Positions 44,030-53,483 are shown, counted from the first letter of the stretch. The stretch is DNA of 64,000 bases from Ectothiorhodospiraceae bacterium (GCA_020831885.1 JAFIFU010000001.1:1-64000); one strand, 5' to 3'. Numbers and translations are program-made. The notes: generated by a model from the sequence alone, not told the origin.

Positions 44030-44336
44030 TTTCGCCTCTAAATGCTTGCCCTGTCTCCCGAACCCGGGTTTTTCCACATAAGCTGTGGATAACTTTGTGG
44101 ATGAACCGTAGAAACCGCGCTCAACCCCCCACCGACAGTCCTTTTTGTTGGATCGGGCAATTTTTCGCCATATTATAAAAAGCCTTGTAAAACAGAGTTA
44201 TGGAGGCTTTCTGGCGATTGGTTCCGTGGGCCCGGGACCCATCGGGTGCCACCGGCCACCGGATGTGCATAACTGGGTTCATGGAACGTCTGCCGGCGAT
44301 TCTGTCAAGCCCTTAAGCGGCCTGTTCCGAGGGGGC
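44030..44336. other. Convergent AT-rich spacer with clustered DnaA-box motifs (candidate oriC or DnaA-titration site)
   Basis: A 307-base spacer between two convergent genes, so no promoter for either gene is needed here. It contains TTWTNCACA-type boxes: TTTTCCACA at 44070-44078 (+), TTATCCACA at 44084-44092 (-), a one-mismatch TCATCCACA at 44096-44104 (-) and TTATGCACA at 44264-44272 (-). Between them 44141-44200 is about 67% A+T, with 44161-44200 over 70%, in an otherwise GC-rich window. A promoter-like TTGGAT-17-TATTAT (44148-44176) is also present. These traits suit a DnaA-bound unwinding region. dnaA, dnaN and gyrB are not nearby and gene orientations do not diverge from here, so its role is unproven. 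Confidence 0.55.
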
Positions 44337-45269
44337 TCAGGCCAGGTTGTCGGACAGGGTGCGGATGTGCGCCGCTCCCGCTTCGGCCACCGCATGGAGG
44401 TCATAGCCGCCCTCAAGAAACGAGATGATGCCGCCGTTGCAGAAACGGTTGGCCACATAGGTCAGTTGCTCCGTCGCCCAGGCGTAGTCGTTGGTGGTCA
44501 GGGACAGGTTGGCCAGGGGATCCAGCTCGTGGGCGTCGAAACCTGCTGAGATCAGCAGCAACTGCGGCCCGAATTGCTCCAGTTGCGGAATGATGAATTC
44601 CCGGAAGGCTTCGCGGAAATCCGACGAACCGCTGAACCGGTTCAGCGGCACGTTGACCACGTTGTCCACTCCGGGGACGGGTCCATGGCCGGTGCCCGGG
44701 AACAGTGGATGCTCGTGGGTGGACAGGTACATGAATCCGCGTTTTCCGGCCAACATGCTCTGCGTGCCGTTGCCGTGGTGTACGTCGAAGTCCACCACCG
44801 CGACCCGGTCCACATGATACTCGGCGCGGGCATGGGCGGCCGCCACGGCCACATTGTTGAACAGGCAGAAACCCATGGCCGTCTCCGGCTCCGCATGATG
44901 CCCCGGCGGGCGTATCGCGCAGAAGGCGCGCTGGGTCTGACCGGACATGACCGCGTCCACCGCCGCCACGCCGGCTCCGGCGGCACGCAAGGCCGCGGCC
45001 CCGGAAGCGGGGGAAATGAAGGTATCGCCATCGATGGCGCTCAGACCCTCCTTTGGAATGCGTGCCAGCATGTCGTTCACGTAGCCGGCATCGTGGACCC
45101 GGGCAAGCTGCTCCTTCGTTGCCTCCGGCGCCTCGTGCCAGTCCAGGTCCGCAAAATCCGGTTTCCTGAGCCGTGTGAGCAGGGCCCGCAGGCGGTCGGA
45201 CGATTCCGGGTGGCCCGGGCCTGTGTCGTGCTGCAGGCAGAGATCGTGGGTATAAATCCAGGTGGTCAT
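44337..45269 (-). CDS. Histone deacetylase family protein (acetylpolyamine/acetoin-type deacetylase)
   Basis: A 310-residue metal-dependent amidohydrolase. The signature residues are RPPGHHAEP, VVDFDVHHGNGTQ (Asp-His zinc ligands) and LISAGFDAHELDPLANLSL. Bacterial relatives deacetylate acetylpolyamines or act in acetoin use; substrate not assigned. Length and order agree with the family. Converges with the hypothetical gene across the DnaA-box region and diverges from hspQ. Confidence 0.9.
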   Translation of the reverse strand: MTTWIYTHDLCLQHDTGPGHPESSDRLRALLTRLRKPDFADLDWHEAPEATKEQLARVHDAGYVNDMLARIPKEGLSAIDGDTFISPASGAAALRAAGAGVAAVDAVMSGQTQRAFCAIRPPGHHAEPETAMGFCLFNNVAVAAAHARAEYHVDRVAVVDFDVHHGNGTQSMLAGKRGFMYLSTHEHPLFPGTGHGPVPGVDNVVNVPLNRFSGSSDFREAFREFIIPQLEQFGPQLLLISAGFDAHELDPLANLSLTTNDYAWATEQLTYVANRFCNGGIISFLEGGYDLHAVAEAGAAHIRTLSDNLA

Positions 45270-45387
45270 GGTGGCGGCTCAGTCCTTGGTTTGGCGCGTT
45301 GGCGACCCAATATCGACAGCAGTCACACGGAGCGGATCGCGGTTGGGTGATCCGCCTCTTCTGTCAGTTTCTCAGGAGTGGAGGCGA

Positions 45388-45711
45388 ATGCAAATGATGA
45401 CAGCCAGGTTCCACCCCGGGCAGCTGGTTTATCACCGTCTGTTCGGGTATCGCGGCGTGGTGGTTGACGTGGACCCCAGCTTCTCCGGGACCGATGCCTG
45501 GTATGAACTCATGGCGGGGTCGCGACCGGACCGGAATCAGCCCTGGTACCAGCTACTGGTGGATGGCTCGGAGCTGGCCACCTACGTTCCCGAGGAGCAT
45601 CTGCTGGGGGATGTCAGCAAGCAGCCGGTCCATCATCCGCTGCTGGCGAACCTGTTCTCCGCCTTCCGTCCGGATCAGGGTACCTACGTCAGCCGGCAAC
45701 CGCGGAACTAG
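45388..45711 (+). CDS. hspQ: Heat shock protein HspQ
   Basis: A 107-residue protein of the YccV/HspQ family, which binds hemimethylated DNA in E. coli and modulates Lon-dependent proteolysis. Motifs: FHPGQLVYHRLFGYRGVVVDVDP, then RNQPWYQLLVDGSELATYVPEE near the middle. The start ATG at 45388 has AGGAG nine bases upstream. Ends 21 bases before the convergent DUF4426 gene. Confidence 0.9.
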   Translation: MQMMTARFHPGQLVYHRLFGYRGVVVDVDPSFSGTDAWYELMAGSRPDRNQPWYQLLVDGSELATYVPEEHLLGDVSKQPVHHPLLANLFSAFRPDQGTYVSRQPRN

Positions 45712-45732
45712 TGCTGTCCCCGGGGTAGCGCG

Positions 45733-46164
45733 CTATCGCATGAAAAACGTCTCCCGGAACCGGACCGGGTAGCCCCGCTGTCCGGTTTCCGGAATCACCT
45801 CCAGCTGGAAGTGCAGGCTTTCCAGGTGGTCCACCGAAAACGTTCCCATCTGGTTGACGGTGCCGGCAACCTCCACCCGGCGGAAGCGGATGTCCCGCTG
45901 TTCACCCGCGTCGGTGAAGGCCGCGCCGTGGACCCGGGCAGCCACCGGCTCCCCGTCCCTCCGTACGCTGACGATGATCATGGCCAGTGTGCGGCTGCGG
46001 GTGATGCCGTAGTTCTGCGCCAGCTCCGGTTGCAGCTCGGCCGTCGGCCGCGTCGCGTAATGGATGCTGTACTCCCCATAGCTCGCGGTGCCGGTGGCCT
46101 GGGCTGCCAGGGGCGCCAGCGCAAGCAGGGCGGCGGCGGACCCCAGGATGTGTCGGAGCCTCAT
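45733..46164 (-). CDS. DUF4426 domain-containing secreted protein
   Basis: A 143-residue protein with a signal peptide ([20 protein letters not shown], cut near AQA). The mature domain carries EYSIHYATRPTAELQPELAQ, ITRSRTLAMIIVSV and the closing YPVRFRETFFM, typical of DUF4426. The gene overlaps metW by the ATGA motif and is a common last partner of metXW. Function unknown. Confidence 0.85.
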   Translation of the reverse strand: MRLRHILGSAAALLALAPLAAQATGTASYGEYSIHYATRPTAELQPELAQNYGITRSRTLAMIIVSVRRDGEPVAARVHGAAFTDAGEQRDIRFRRVEVAGTVNQMGTFSVDHLESLHFQLEVIPETGQRGYPVRFRETFFMR

Positions 46165-46790
46165 GCGGCCTGTCTCCCCCGTTCATGACGGCGTTCAAAG
46201 CGGTAGATCGCGATGGCGCCAAGCAGATTCGGCCATAAGCGCGCGGCCCAGCGGTTGCGGTGGCGGTCATCCGCCAGGTTGCGCTCCAGGATGCGGATGC
46301 CGCGATCCCGGCACAGTTGCTCGAAGTCGTTGATGGTGCACAGGTGGATATTCGGGGTGTCGTACCAGCTATGGGGAAGCGCCCGGCTCATGGGCATGCG
46401 TCCGCGCAGGGCCAGATGGTAGCGCAGGCGCCAATGCCCGAAGTTGGGGAAGGTGACGATGCCCTGTCGGCCAACCCGGAGCATCTCCTCAAGCAGTCGA
46501 TCCGGGAAGTGCATGGCTTGCAGCGTCTGGGTCATCACCACGTAATCGAAGGAATCCCCGTCAAAATCCTGCAAACCCTGGTCCAGGTCGGTCTGGATCA
46601 CGTTGATGCGGTTCTTCACACACTGGAGGATATTGGCCGGGTCGATCTCCAGACCGTAGCCCGTCACGCCCCGGGTTTCCCGCAGGTGGCGCAGCAGGGT
46701 GCCATCGCCGCAGCCCAGGTCCAGAACGCGGCTCCCGGGGGCGATCCAGTCACTGATGACGCTGAATTCGGGGCGGAGTGTGTGGTTCAT
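46161..46790 (-). CDS. metW: Methionine biosynthesis protein MetW
   Basis: A 209-residue SAM-methyltransferase-like protein with [15 protein letters not shown] and the MetW-specific tail. It partners MetX in methionine synthesis; its catalytic role is not settled. ATGA overlaps at both ends, with metX upstream and the DUF4426 gene downstream, show a single operon. Confidence 0.93.
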   Translation of the reverse strand: MNHTLRPEFSVISDWIAPGSRVLDLGCGDGTLLRHLRETRGVTGYGLEIDPANILQCVKNRINVIQTDLDQGLQDFDGDSFDYVVMTQTLQAMHFPDRLLEEMLRVGRQGIVTFPNFGHWRLRYHLALRGRMPMSRALPHSWYDTPNIHLCTINDFEQLCRDRGIRILERNLADDRHRNRWAARLWPNLLGAIAIYRFERRHERGRQAA

Positions 46791-47932
46791 GCTCCCACCT
46801 CCCGGGCGACGCCGTCCATGTAGGCGGCAAAGAGCTGCAGATACTCCGGTATCGGCATCAGGAACGCGTCGTGGCCATGATGCGCCTCGATCTCCGAGTA
46901 GACCACGTCCTTGTCGCCGTCCAGCAGCGCCCGGACGATCTCCCGCGAGCGGCTGGACGGAAACCGCCAGTCACTGGTGAAGGACAGCACCAGGAACGAG
47001 GCCTGCACCTCCGCCAGGGCCGCCGACAGGTCGTTATCGTGTTCCGCCGCCGGATCGAAATAGTCCAGCGCCTTGGTCATCAGCAGGTAGGTGTTCGCAT
47101 CGAACCGGTCGACAAAGGACTGACCCTGGTGGCGCAGATAGCTCTCCACCTGGAACTCCACCTCATAGTTGAAACTGAAGCGCCCCTCCCGCAACTCGCG
47201 GCCGAATTTGGCGCCCATGGCGTCGTCGGACAGATAGGTGATGTGTCCGAGCATGCGTGCCAGCGCCAGACCGCGCCGCGGGATCACGCCATGATCCATG
47301 TAGCGGCCGTCGTGGAACTCCGGATCGGTGATGATCGCCTGTCGCGCCACTTCGTTAAAGGCGATGTTCTGGGCGGAAAGCTTGGGGGCAGCGGCGATGA
47401 CCACGGCATGGCGCAGCCGTTCCGGATACATCAGCGACCACTGCAGCGCCTGCATCCCCCCCAGGCTGCCGCCCACCACCGCCGCCCAGGTGCGGATACC
47501 CAGTGCGTCGGCCAGCCGCGCCTGGCTACGCACCCAGTCGCGGACGGTGACGATGGGGAACCCGGAGCCATAGATTCGACCGGTGTCCGGGTTGGTGCTT
47601 TGCGGACCGGTGGAACCGTGGCAACCACCCAGGTTGTTGCTGCAGACAACGAAGAAGCGGTCCGTGTCGATGGGTTTGCCCGGTCCGATACACGCTTCCC
47701 ACCAGCCCGGCTTGCTGTCGCCTTCGTGGTAGCCTGCCGCATGATGGTGGCCGGACAGGGCATGCTCGATCAGCACCGCATTGGATCGGTCGGCGTTCAG
47801 TGTGCCGTAGGTCTCGTAGGCCAGCTCGAAACAGGGCAGTACCTGGCCACTGTCCAGTTCCAGGGGTTGTTCCAGCCGCAGGCTGCGGGGACTGACCAGG
47901 CCAACGGAATCGGCCGGGAATTCCTTTGACAT
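46787..47932 (-). CDS. metX: Homoserine O-acyltransferase MetX
   Basis: A 381-residue alpha/beta-hydrolase-fold enzyme that acylates homoserine for methionine synthesis. The nucleophile elbow [12 protein letters not shown] is at about 154. [20 protein letters not shown] and [19 protein letters not shown] are MetX signatures. Whether it uses succinyl- or acetyl-CoA cannot be decided by name alone; MetX with adjacent MetW in gammaproteobacteria is often a succinyltransferase. Part of the yggS-proC-yggT-metX-metW-DUF4426 block. Confidence 0.93.
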   Translation of the reverse strand: MSKEFPADSVGLVSPRSLRLEQPLELDSGQVLPCFELAYETYGTLNADRSNAVLIEHALSGHHHAAGYHEGDSKPGWWEACIGPGKPIDTDRFFVVCSNNLGGCHGSTGPQSTNPDTGRIYGSGFPIVTVRDWVRSQARLADALGIRTWAAVVGGSLGGMQALQWSLMYPERLRHAVVIAAAPKLSAQNIAFNEVARQAIITDPEFHDGRYMDHGVIPRRGLALARMLGHITYLSDDAMGAKFGRELREGRFSFNYEVEFQVESYLRHQGQSFVDRFDANTYLLMTKALDYFDPAAEHDNDLSAALAEVQASFLVLSFTSDWRFPSSRSREIVRALLDGDKDVVYSEIEAHHGHDAFLMPIPEYLQLFAAYMDGVAREVGA

Positions 47933-48028
47933 CAGTGGTTTCGGCTCCGTTATGACGGAAGGGGTGCAAGTCTACTGGGGTCGCGTCCGGCGGGCAACGG
48001 CGGCCAGGGTTTCTCCGGTGCCGTTCCC

Positions 48029-48604
48029 CTATCCGACCATGCGTGCCAGATCCATGAACATGGGGCGTAACAGCATCTTCAGGAACCAGATGCCGATCAG
48101 GACGATCATCGGCGAGAAGTCCAGACCGCCGGCGCTGGGCAGCAGCCGCTGCACAGGTGCCATGACCGGCCGCGTGATGCCGTCGATAAGTTCCAGGGCC
48201 GGATGGTAGCTGGCGGGATTGATCCAGCTGATGATGACGCGGATGATGATGGCGAACAGGTAGACGTTCAGCAGCAGATTCACCAGCTCCCAGATGGATA
48301 CCACGATCAGCGGCCCCGCCGGTACGCCCTGACCCTGGATCCGGAAGGCCAGCCACAGGGCGAAGAACTGCAGTACCAGCATGACCACCACGGATGCCGT
48401 GTCGTACCGGCCCATGCTGGGAACCACCCGGCGGACCGGCTTCAGCACCGGATGGGTGATCTTCACCAGCACCTGGGACAGAGGGTTGTAGAAGTTGGCC
48501 CGGGCTGCCTGCAGCAGGAAGCGCAGCATGATGGCCAGGATGTACAGCCCGATCAGGGTATTGACCAGAAAGGCCATGGGGTCGCTGAAGTAGTTTCCGG
48601 ACAT
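48029..48604 (-). CDS. YggT-family membrane protein
   Basis: A 191-residue protein with four to five hydrophobic helices in two YGGT repeats (near YILAIMLRFLLQAARANFYNP and NVYLFAIIIRVIISWINP). Role in osmotic tolerance or envelope function has been suggested for the family. Starts three bases after the proC stop, in the same operon. Confidence 0.9.
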   Translation of the reverse strand: MSGNYFSDPMAFLVNTLIGLYILAIMLRFLLQAARANFYNPLSQVLVKITHPVLKPVRRVVPSMGRYDTASVVVMLVLQFFALWLAFRIQGQGVPAGPLIVVSIWELVNLLLNVYLFAIIIRVIISWINPASYHPALELIDGITRPVMAPVQRLLPSAGGLDFSPMIVLIGIWFLKMLLRPMFMDLARMVG

Positions 48605-48607
48605 GCG

Positions 48608-49435
48608 CTACTGTGCTCCCAGTTGGTCGCCCAGCTCCTGGGCGCGTTTTGCTGCGGCCTGAATGGCGCGCTCCATCAGGTCGCGGATGTCGCCATCCTC
48701 CAGCGTCCGGATGGCCTGTTCCGTGGTGCCGCCGGGGGAGGTGACCTTGCGCCGCAGGGTCTGGGGGTCGTCGTCGCTCTCCAGCGCCATGCGGGCGGCG
48801 CCGAGCGCGGTTTCCAGGGTCAGCAGGCGCGCCGTGTCCCGGGGGAGGCCGAGTTTCGCGCCGGCATCCTCGATCAACTCCATCAGCAGGAAAAAGTAAG
48901 CGGGTCCGCTGCCGGACACCGCGGTCACCGCGTCCATGAGGCGCTCATCGTCCAGCCATTGTACCAGGCCCACCGCGCGCATCAGCGCCTCCGCCAGCTC
49001 CCGTTGCTCCGGGCTGGTGTGCGCGTTTGCGTACAGGGCGGTTGCGCCGCTGCCCACCAACGCGGGGGTATTGGGCATGGTCCGGACCACGGCCACGCCT
49101 CCTCCCAACCAGCGGCTCAGGTCCGACTCCCGGATGCCGGCGGCGATGGAGATGGTCACCGCGTGGTTGTCCCGGACAGTGGCGCCCAGGTTCTCGGCGA
49201 CCTGTCGCACCACCTGGGGTTTGACCGCCAGTACGACGCCGCTGGCGCCATGCGCTGCCTCGCGATTGTCGCCGGTGACCTGTATACCGAAGTGCTGCCG
49301 GAGCGCCTCGCGCTGTTCCGGGCTGGGGTCGGCCACCCGGATACGGTCCATCGGATAACCATCGGCGATGAGGCCACCGATCAGGCTGCTGGCCATATTG
49401 CCACCGCCGATGAAGGCGATCATTGGCTGTGTCAT
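48608..49435 (-). CDS. proC: Pyrroline-5-carboxylate reductase
   Basis: A 275-residue enzyme for the last step of proline synthesis. Nucleotide-binding motif IAFIGGGNMASSLIGGL at the N terminus, VLAVKPQVV, RTMPNTPALVGSGATAL and the C-terminal VTSPGGTTEQAI are conserved. The start is the ATG at 49435 with GGGAG upstream; longer frames read into yggS territory without a site. Confidence 0.95.
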   Translation of the reverse strand: MTQPMIAFIGGGNMASSLIGGLIADGYPMDRIRVADPSPEQREALRQHFGIQVTGDNREAAHGASGVVLAVKPQVVRQVAENLGATVRDNHAVTISIAAGIRESDLSRWLGGGVAVVRTMPNTPALVGSGATALYANAHTSPEQRELAEALMRAVGLVQWLDDERLMDAVTAVSGSGPAYFFLLMELIEDAGAKLGLPRDTARLLTLETALGAARMALESDDDPQTLRRKVTSPGGTTEQAIRTLEDGDIRDLMERAIQAAAKRAQELGDQLGAQ

Positions 49436-49515
49436 CCCGTTGTCTCCCTGATGCTGGTTAGGGCGCCTCGTGCGATGCACCTTTGACGGCCTGGAAACCT
49501 GCGCGGCGGTCGGCG

Positions 49516-50199
49516 TCAGCCCCGGGGGCCGAAAATGTCGGTACCGACCCGGACCAGGGTGCTGCCTTCGGCCACCGCCGCCTCCAGATCCGCGGACATG
49601 CCCATGGACAGGGTATCCACTGACACGCCGTTGGCAAGCAGCGCTTCGTGCAGCTCGCGCAGGCGGCGGAACGGACGCCGCTGTTCCTCCGGATCCCGGG
49701 TCGGTGCCGGAATGCACATCAGGCCCCGCAGCCGCAGTCTGGGGAAGCCCAGCACCGCCGCCGCCAGGCGTTCCACCGCCTCGGGTGCCACGCCCGCCTT
49801 GCTGGTCTCGCCGCTGAGGTTCACTTGCAGGCAGACGTTGAGGGGAGGCAACTCCCCGGGGCGCTGCTCGTGCAGCCGGCGGGCGATCTTCTCACGGTCC
49901 AGACTGTGAACCCAGTCAAAGCGGGCGGCGATGGCTTTTGTTTTATTGGACTGTATCGGACCGATGAAATGCCACTCGATGGGGTGGCCCGCCAGCGCGT
50001 CCTGCTTGGCCAGCGCGTCCTGCACATAGTTCTCGCCGAAGGCGTGCTGGCCGGCCGCCAGGGCTTCGAGTATGGCGGACACCGGCTTGGTCTTGCTGAC
50101 CGCAAGCAGCGCGACACTGCCCGCGGGGCGCCCGCAGGCGTGTTCCGCCCGGGCGATGCGTTCGCGAACGCGGGAGAGCCGTTCAGCAAGGGTGCTCAT
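49516..50199 (-). CDS. yggS: PLP homeostasis protein YggS (PLPBP family)
   Basis: A 227-residue pyridoxal-phosphate binding protein. Markers: LLAVSKTKPV with the PLP lysine, FGENYVQDAL, WHFIGPIQSNK, and LSMGMSADLEAAVAEGSTLVRVG. It balances PLP and amino acid pools rather than catalysing a reaction. Start ATG at 50199. Divergent from pilT, with proC 80 bases downstream. Confidence 0.93.
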   Translation of the reverse strand: MSTLAERLSRVRERIARAEHACGRPAGSVALLAVSKTKPVSAILEALAAGQHAFGENYVQDALAKQDALAGHPIEWHFIGPIQSNKTKAIAARFDWVHSLDREKIARRLHEQRPGELPPLNVCLQVNLSGETSKAGVAPEAVERLAAAVLGFPRLRLRGLMCIPAPTRDPEEQRRPFRRLRELHEALLANGVSVDTLSMGMSADLEAAVAEGSTLVRVGTDIFGPRG

Positions 50200-50318
50200 A
50201 TTGCCTGGGTACCTTGAATCACTTACCGTAGCCGGGGCCGTTTCCGCCCGGTGCGGAGCGGGCGTCATGGCGGTGCGTCGGGCCCGGAGCCAACGAACAG
50301 GATAACGCAGGGACTCAC

Positions 50319-51356
50319 ATGGATATCGCTGATCTGCTCGCTTTCTCGGTGAAGAACAATGCCTCGGATCTTCACCTCTCGGCGGGGCTGCCCCCGATGA
50401 TACGTGTGGACGGTGACGTCCGTCGAATCAACCTGCCGGCGATGGAGCATAAACAGGTTCACAGCCTGATTTATGACATCATGAACGACAAGCAACGCAG
50501 GGATTTCGAGGAGTTCTTCGAGACGGATTTTTCCTTCGAGATTCCCAATCTGGCCCGATTCCGGGTCAACGCCTTCAATCAGAATCGTGGGGCCGGTGCG
50601 GTGTTCCGGACGATTCCGTCCAACGTCCTGACCCTGGAGGAACTGGGTGCCCCGGAGGTGTTCAAGGAGATCTCCGACAATCCGCGCGGGCTGGTGCTGG
50701 TCACCGGGCCCACCGGCTCCGGCAAGTCCACCACCCTGGCGGGGATGGTGAATTACAAGAACGAGAAGTACCACGAGCACATCCTCACCATCGAGGACCC
50801 CATCGAGTTCGTGCATGAATCCAAGAAGTGCCTGGTGAACCAGCGGGAAGTGCACCGGGACACCCTGGGGTTTGCCGAGGCCCTGCGCTCCGCCCTGCGC
50901 GAGGATCCGGATGTGATCCTGGTGGGGGAGATGCGGGATCTGGAAACCATTCGGCTGGCACTGACCGCCGCCGAGACCGGTCACCTGGTTTTCGGCACCC
51001 TGCACACCAGCTCCGCCGCCAAGACCATCGACCGGATCATCGACGTGTTCCCGGCGGCGGAGAAGTCCATGGTCCGTTCCATGCTTTCCGAATCGCTGCG
51101 CGCGGTCATCTCCCAGACCCTGCTCAAGAAGATCGGCGGTGGGCGGGTGGCGGCCCACGAGATCATGATCGGCACGCCGGCGATCCGTAACCTGATCCGC
51201 GAGGACAAGGTGGCGCAGATGTATTCCGCGATCCAGACTGGTCAGAACATGGGTATGCAGACCCTGGATCAGTGTCTGCAGGGGTTGGTTCGGAAGGGGC
51301 TGGTGAGCAAGCAGGACGCGCGCATGAAGGCGCTGAACAAGGATCTGTTTACCTGA
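50319..51356 (+). CDS. pilT: Twitching motility ATPase PilT
   Basis: A 345-residue retraction motor of type IV pili. Walker A GPTGSGKSTT near 130, the His box HTSSAAKTIDR, VILVGEMRD (Walker B), and the AIRNLIRE motif near 287 are diagnostic. ATG at 50319. Followed 40 bases later by pilU; divergent from yggS as in many gammaproteobacteria. Confidence 0.97.
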   Translation: MDIADLLAFSVKNNASDLHLSAGLPPMIRVDGDVRRINLPAMEHKQVHSLIYDIMNDKQRRDFEEFFETDFSFEIPNLARFRVNAFNQNRGAGAVFRTIPSNVLTLEELGAPEVFKEISDNPRGLVLVTGPTGSGKSTTLAGMVNYKNEKYHEHILTIEDPIEFVHESKKCLVNQREVHRDTLGFAEALRSALREDPDVILVGEMRDLETIRLALTAAETGHLVFGTLHTSSAAKTIDRIIDVFPAAEKSMVRSMLSESLRAVISQTLLKKIGGGRVAAHEIMIGTPAIRNLIREDKVAQMYSAIQTGQNMGMQTLDQCLQGLVRKGLVSKQDARMKALNKDLFT

Positions 51357-51396
51357 GGCGGCCTGCCGCCCCGCGAATGTCGGTGGAGGGACCACA

Positions 51397-52530
51397 ATGG
51401 ACTTCAATGCCCTGCTGGAATTCATGGTGACCCGCAAAGGGTCCGATCTGTTCATCACGGCGGGTATGCCGCCCAGCATGAAGATCGCCGGCCGGGTCAC
51501 GCCGGTGACCAAGACCAAGCTCACGCCGGAGCAGGCGAAGCAGGTTGTGCTCTCCATCATGACCCCGGCCCAGCGGGAGGAGTTCGAGCGCACACACGAA
51601 TGCAACTTCGCCATCAGCGCCAGCGGTCTGGGGCGGTTCCGGGTCAGTGCCTTCTACCAGCGCAACCACTGCGGCATGGTCCTGCGCCGTATCGAGACCG
51701 TGATCCCGGAGATCGAGGATCTGGGGCTGCCCCCGGTGCTGAAGGATCTGGCGATGGTCAAGCGCGGTCTGGTGATCTTCGTGGGCGCCACCGGCACCGG
51801 TAAGTCCACCTCGCTGGCCTCAATCATCGGTTATCGCAATCAGAACAGCACCGGCCACATCATCACGATCGAGGATCCCATCGAGTTCATCCACCAGCAC
51901 CGGGGTTGCATCATCACCCAGCGGGAGGTGGGCATCGACACGGAGTCCTTCGAGACGGCGTTGAAGAACACCTTGCGGCAGGCGCCGGACGTGATCCTGA
52001 TCGGGGAGATCCGGACGCGCGAGACCATGGATTACGCCGTCGCCTTCGCCGAAACCGGGCACCTGTGCCTGGCGACGCTGCACGCCAATAACGCCAACCA
52101 GGCCATGGACCGGATCATCAACTTCTTCCCGCCGGAACGGCATAACCAGTTGTTCATGGACCTGTCCCTCAACCTCAAGGGGGTGGTGGCCCAGCAGCTT
52201 GTTCCAACCCCGGATGGCAAGGGGCGCGTGGCCGCGGTGGAGATCCTGCTGGGCACCCCCCTGGTCCAGGACAAGATCCGCGCCGGGGAGGTTCATGAAC
52301 TCAAGGAGATCATGAAGCGTTCCCGCGAGCAGGGGATGCAGACCTTTGATCAGCATCTGTTCGAGCTGTACCGGGGCGGGATGATCACCTACGACGACGC
52401 GATCCGCTATGCGGATTCCGCCAACGAGGTGCGCCTGCAGGCGAAACTGGGCGCCGAGGACCAGGAAGACCGCTTCCAGACCGTGACCGAGGAGATCTCC
52501 CTGCAGGTGGAGGATGACGGCCGCCGCTGA
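51397..52530 (+). CDS. pilU: PilT-dependent ATPase PilU
   Basis: A 377-residue ATPase related to PilT that assists pilus retraction under load. Walker A GATGTGKSTS near 130, VILIGEIRTRETMDYA, and LHANNANQAMDRIINFFP are conserved. The ATG at 51397 follows GGAGG. The acidic C-terminal tail (about 20 residues) is longer than in PilT. Confidence 0.95.
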   Translation: MDFNALLEFMVTRKGSDLFITAGMPPSMKIAGRVTPVTKTKLTPEQAKQVVLSIMTPAQREEFERTHECNFAISASGLGRFRVSAFYQRNHCGMVLRRIETVIPEIEDLGLPPVLKDLAMVKRGLVIFVGATGTGKSTSLASIIGYRNQNSTGHIITIEDPIEFIHQHRGCIITQREVGIDTESFETALKNTLRQAPDVILIGEIRTRETMDYAVAFAETGHLCLATLHANNANQAMDRIINFFPPERHNQLFMDLSLNLKGVVAQQLVPTPDGKGRVAAVEILLGTPLVQDKIRAGEVHELKEIMKRSREQGMQTFDQHLFELYRGGMITYDDAIRYADSANEVRLQAKLGAEDQEDRFQTVTEEISLQVEDDGRR

Positions 52531-52552
52531 CGGACGGGGCCGCTCCGGATGC

Positions 52553-52734
52553 TTACCCGGCGCGCCGTATGCCGTGGGCGGCGCAGAACGCGTGCAGGGC
52601 TTCCGGCCCGGTGTCGGGGGCGAGCAGCCGCAGGCGGGGACCTGTTCCCCGTCGTCCACTTCGAGCAGGAGAGCACGGTGATCCCGGTTTCGTGCTCCTT
52701 GGCGGGTACCCGCATCCGGTTCGTCCCCTGTCAC
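52553..52734 (-). pseudogene. Small ORF downstream of truC, apparently frameshifted
   Basis: A GTG at 52734 overlaps the truC stop (GTGA), suggesting translational coupling. The frame reads a plausible acidic protein up to RALLLEVDDGEQVP, then degrades. Adding one C to the C4 run (GGGG at 52636-52639) continues it as RLRLLAPDTGPEALHAFCAA to a TAA at 52553-52555, about 61 residues in total. The family is not recognised, so this could be a small conserved protein or chance. An alternative ATG at 52715 in a third frame would need a second correction. Confidence 0.4.
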
Positions 52735-53483
52735 CCGTCCTCGGTCATCCCCTGTCTGCGGGCCGGGTCACACCCTTGTTCCCGGGCAATGTGCGGCTGC
52801 CAGCCCAAGGCCCGGAACAACTCCTTCCAGCGCTCCGGCAGCGGGGCGTGGATGCACACATCCGCTTCCCGAAAAGGATGGGGAAACGCCAGTCTGTCCG
52901 CCCGCAAGAGCAGGTGATGGCACTGGAAATACTGCCGGAACAGCCGGTTGTGGCGACCCTCGCCATGCGTGGTGTCGCCGATGAGCGGGTGACGGATGTG
53001 GGCGAAATGGCGCCGGATCTGATGCATGCGACCGGTCTCCGGCCAGACGTCCACCAGTGAGTAGCGGGCGGCGGGGTAGGGGCCCACCGGAATCGGAAGC
53101 TCCACCGTATCCCGCCGTCGATACCGGGTGCGGGCTGCTTGCCGGTGATCACCGGTGCCGATGGGATGGTCGATCAGCCCGGTTTCCTCTGTCCAGCCGC
53201 GGCAGACCGCCAGGTAATGTTTCTCCACCCTGCGTGATTCGAACAACTGCGCCAGGGCGCGGGCGGCATCCGGGTTCAGGGCGAAAACCAGCACACCGGA
53301 CGTGGGCCGGTCCAGGCGGTGAATCGGGTACACCCGCCGGCCGAGCTGATTGCGCAGACGTTGCAGCGCCGCATCCCGGCTGCCGGAGAGGTGCGTGCGA
53401 TGGACCAGCAGGCCGTGGGGCTTGTCCACGGCCACGTAGTCCGTGTCCTGATACACTATCGGCAGCGCCAGTTCGGAATCCAT
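52731..53483 (-). CDS. truC: tRNA pseudouridine(65) synthase TruC
   Basis: A 250-residue pseudouridine synthase of the RluA family. The catalytic motif HRLDRPTSGVLVFAL, the start with VYQDTDYVAVDKPHGLLVHR, and the downstream TGRMHQIRRHFAHIRHPLIGD are those of TruC, which modifies U65 in some tRNAs. Start ATG at 53483. Its stop is shared with a GTG of a small downstream frame. Confidence 0.9.
   Translation of the reverse strand: MDSELALPIVYQDTDYVAVDKPHGLLVHRTHLSGSRDAALQRLRNQLGRRVYPIHRLDRPTSGVLVFALNPDAARALAQLFESRRVEKHYLAVCRGWTEETGLIDHPIGTGDHRQAARTRYRRRDTVELPIPVGPYPAARYSLVDVWPETGRMHQIRRHFAHIRHPLIGDTTHGEGRHNRLFRQYFQCHHLLLRADRLAFPHPFREADVCIHAPLPERWKELFRALGWQPHIAREQGCDPARRQGMTEDG

Noticed and set aside
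44156-44183. Possible dif site in the AT-rich spacer
   Set aside because: Only the right half resembles TTATGTTAAAT; the left half lacks CGCATAA.
44200-44316. A 38-residue frame starting at 44200 in the spacer
   Set aside because: Overlaps a DnaA box and has no recognisable features; a promoter-like element upstream is not enough.
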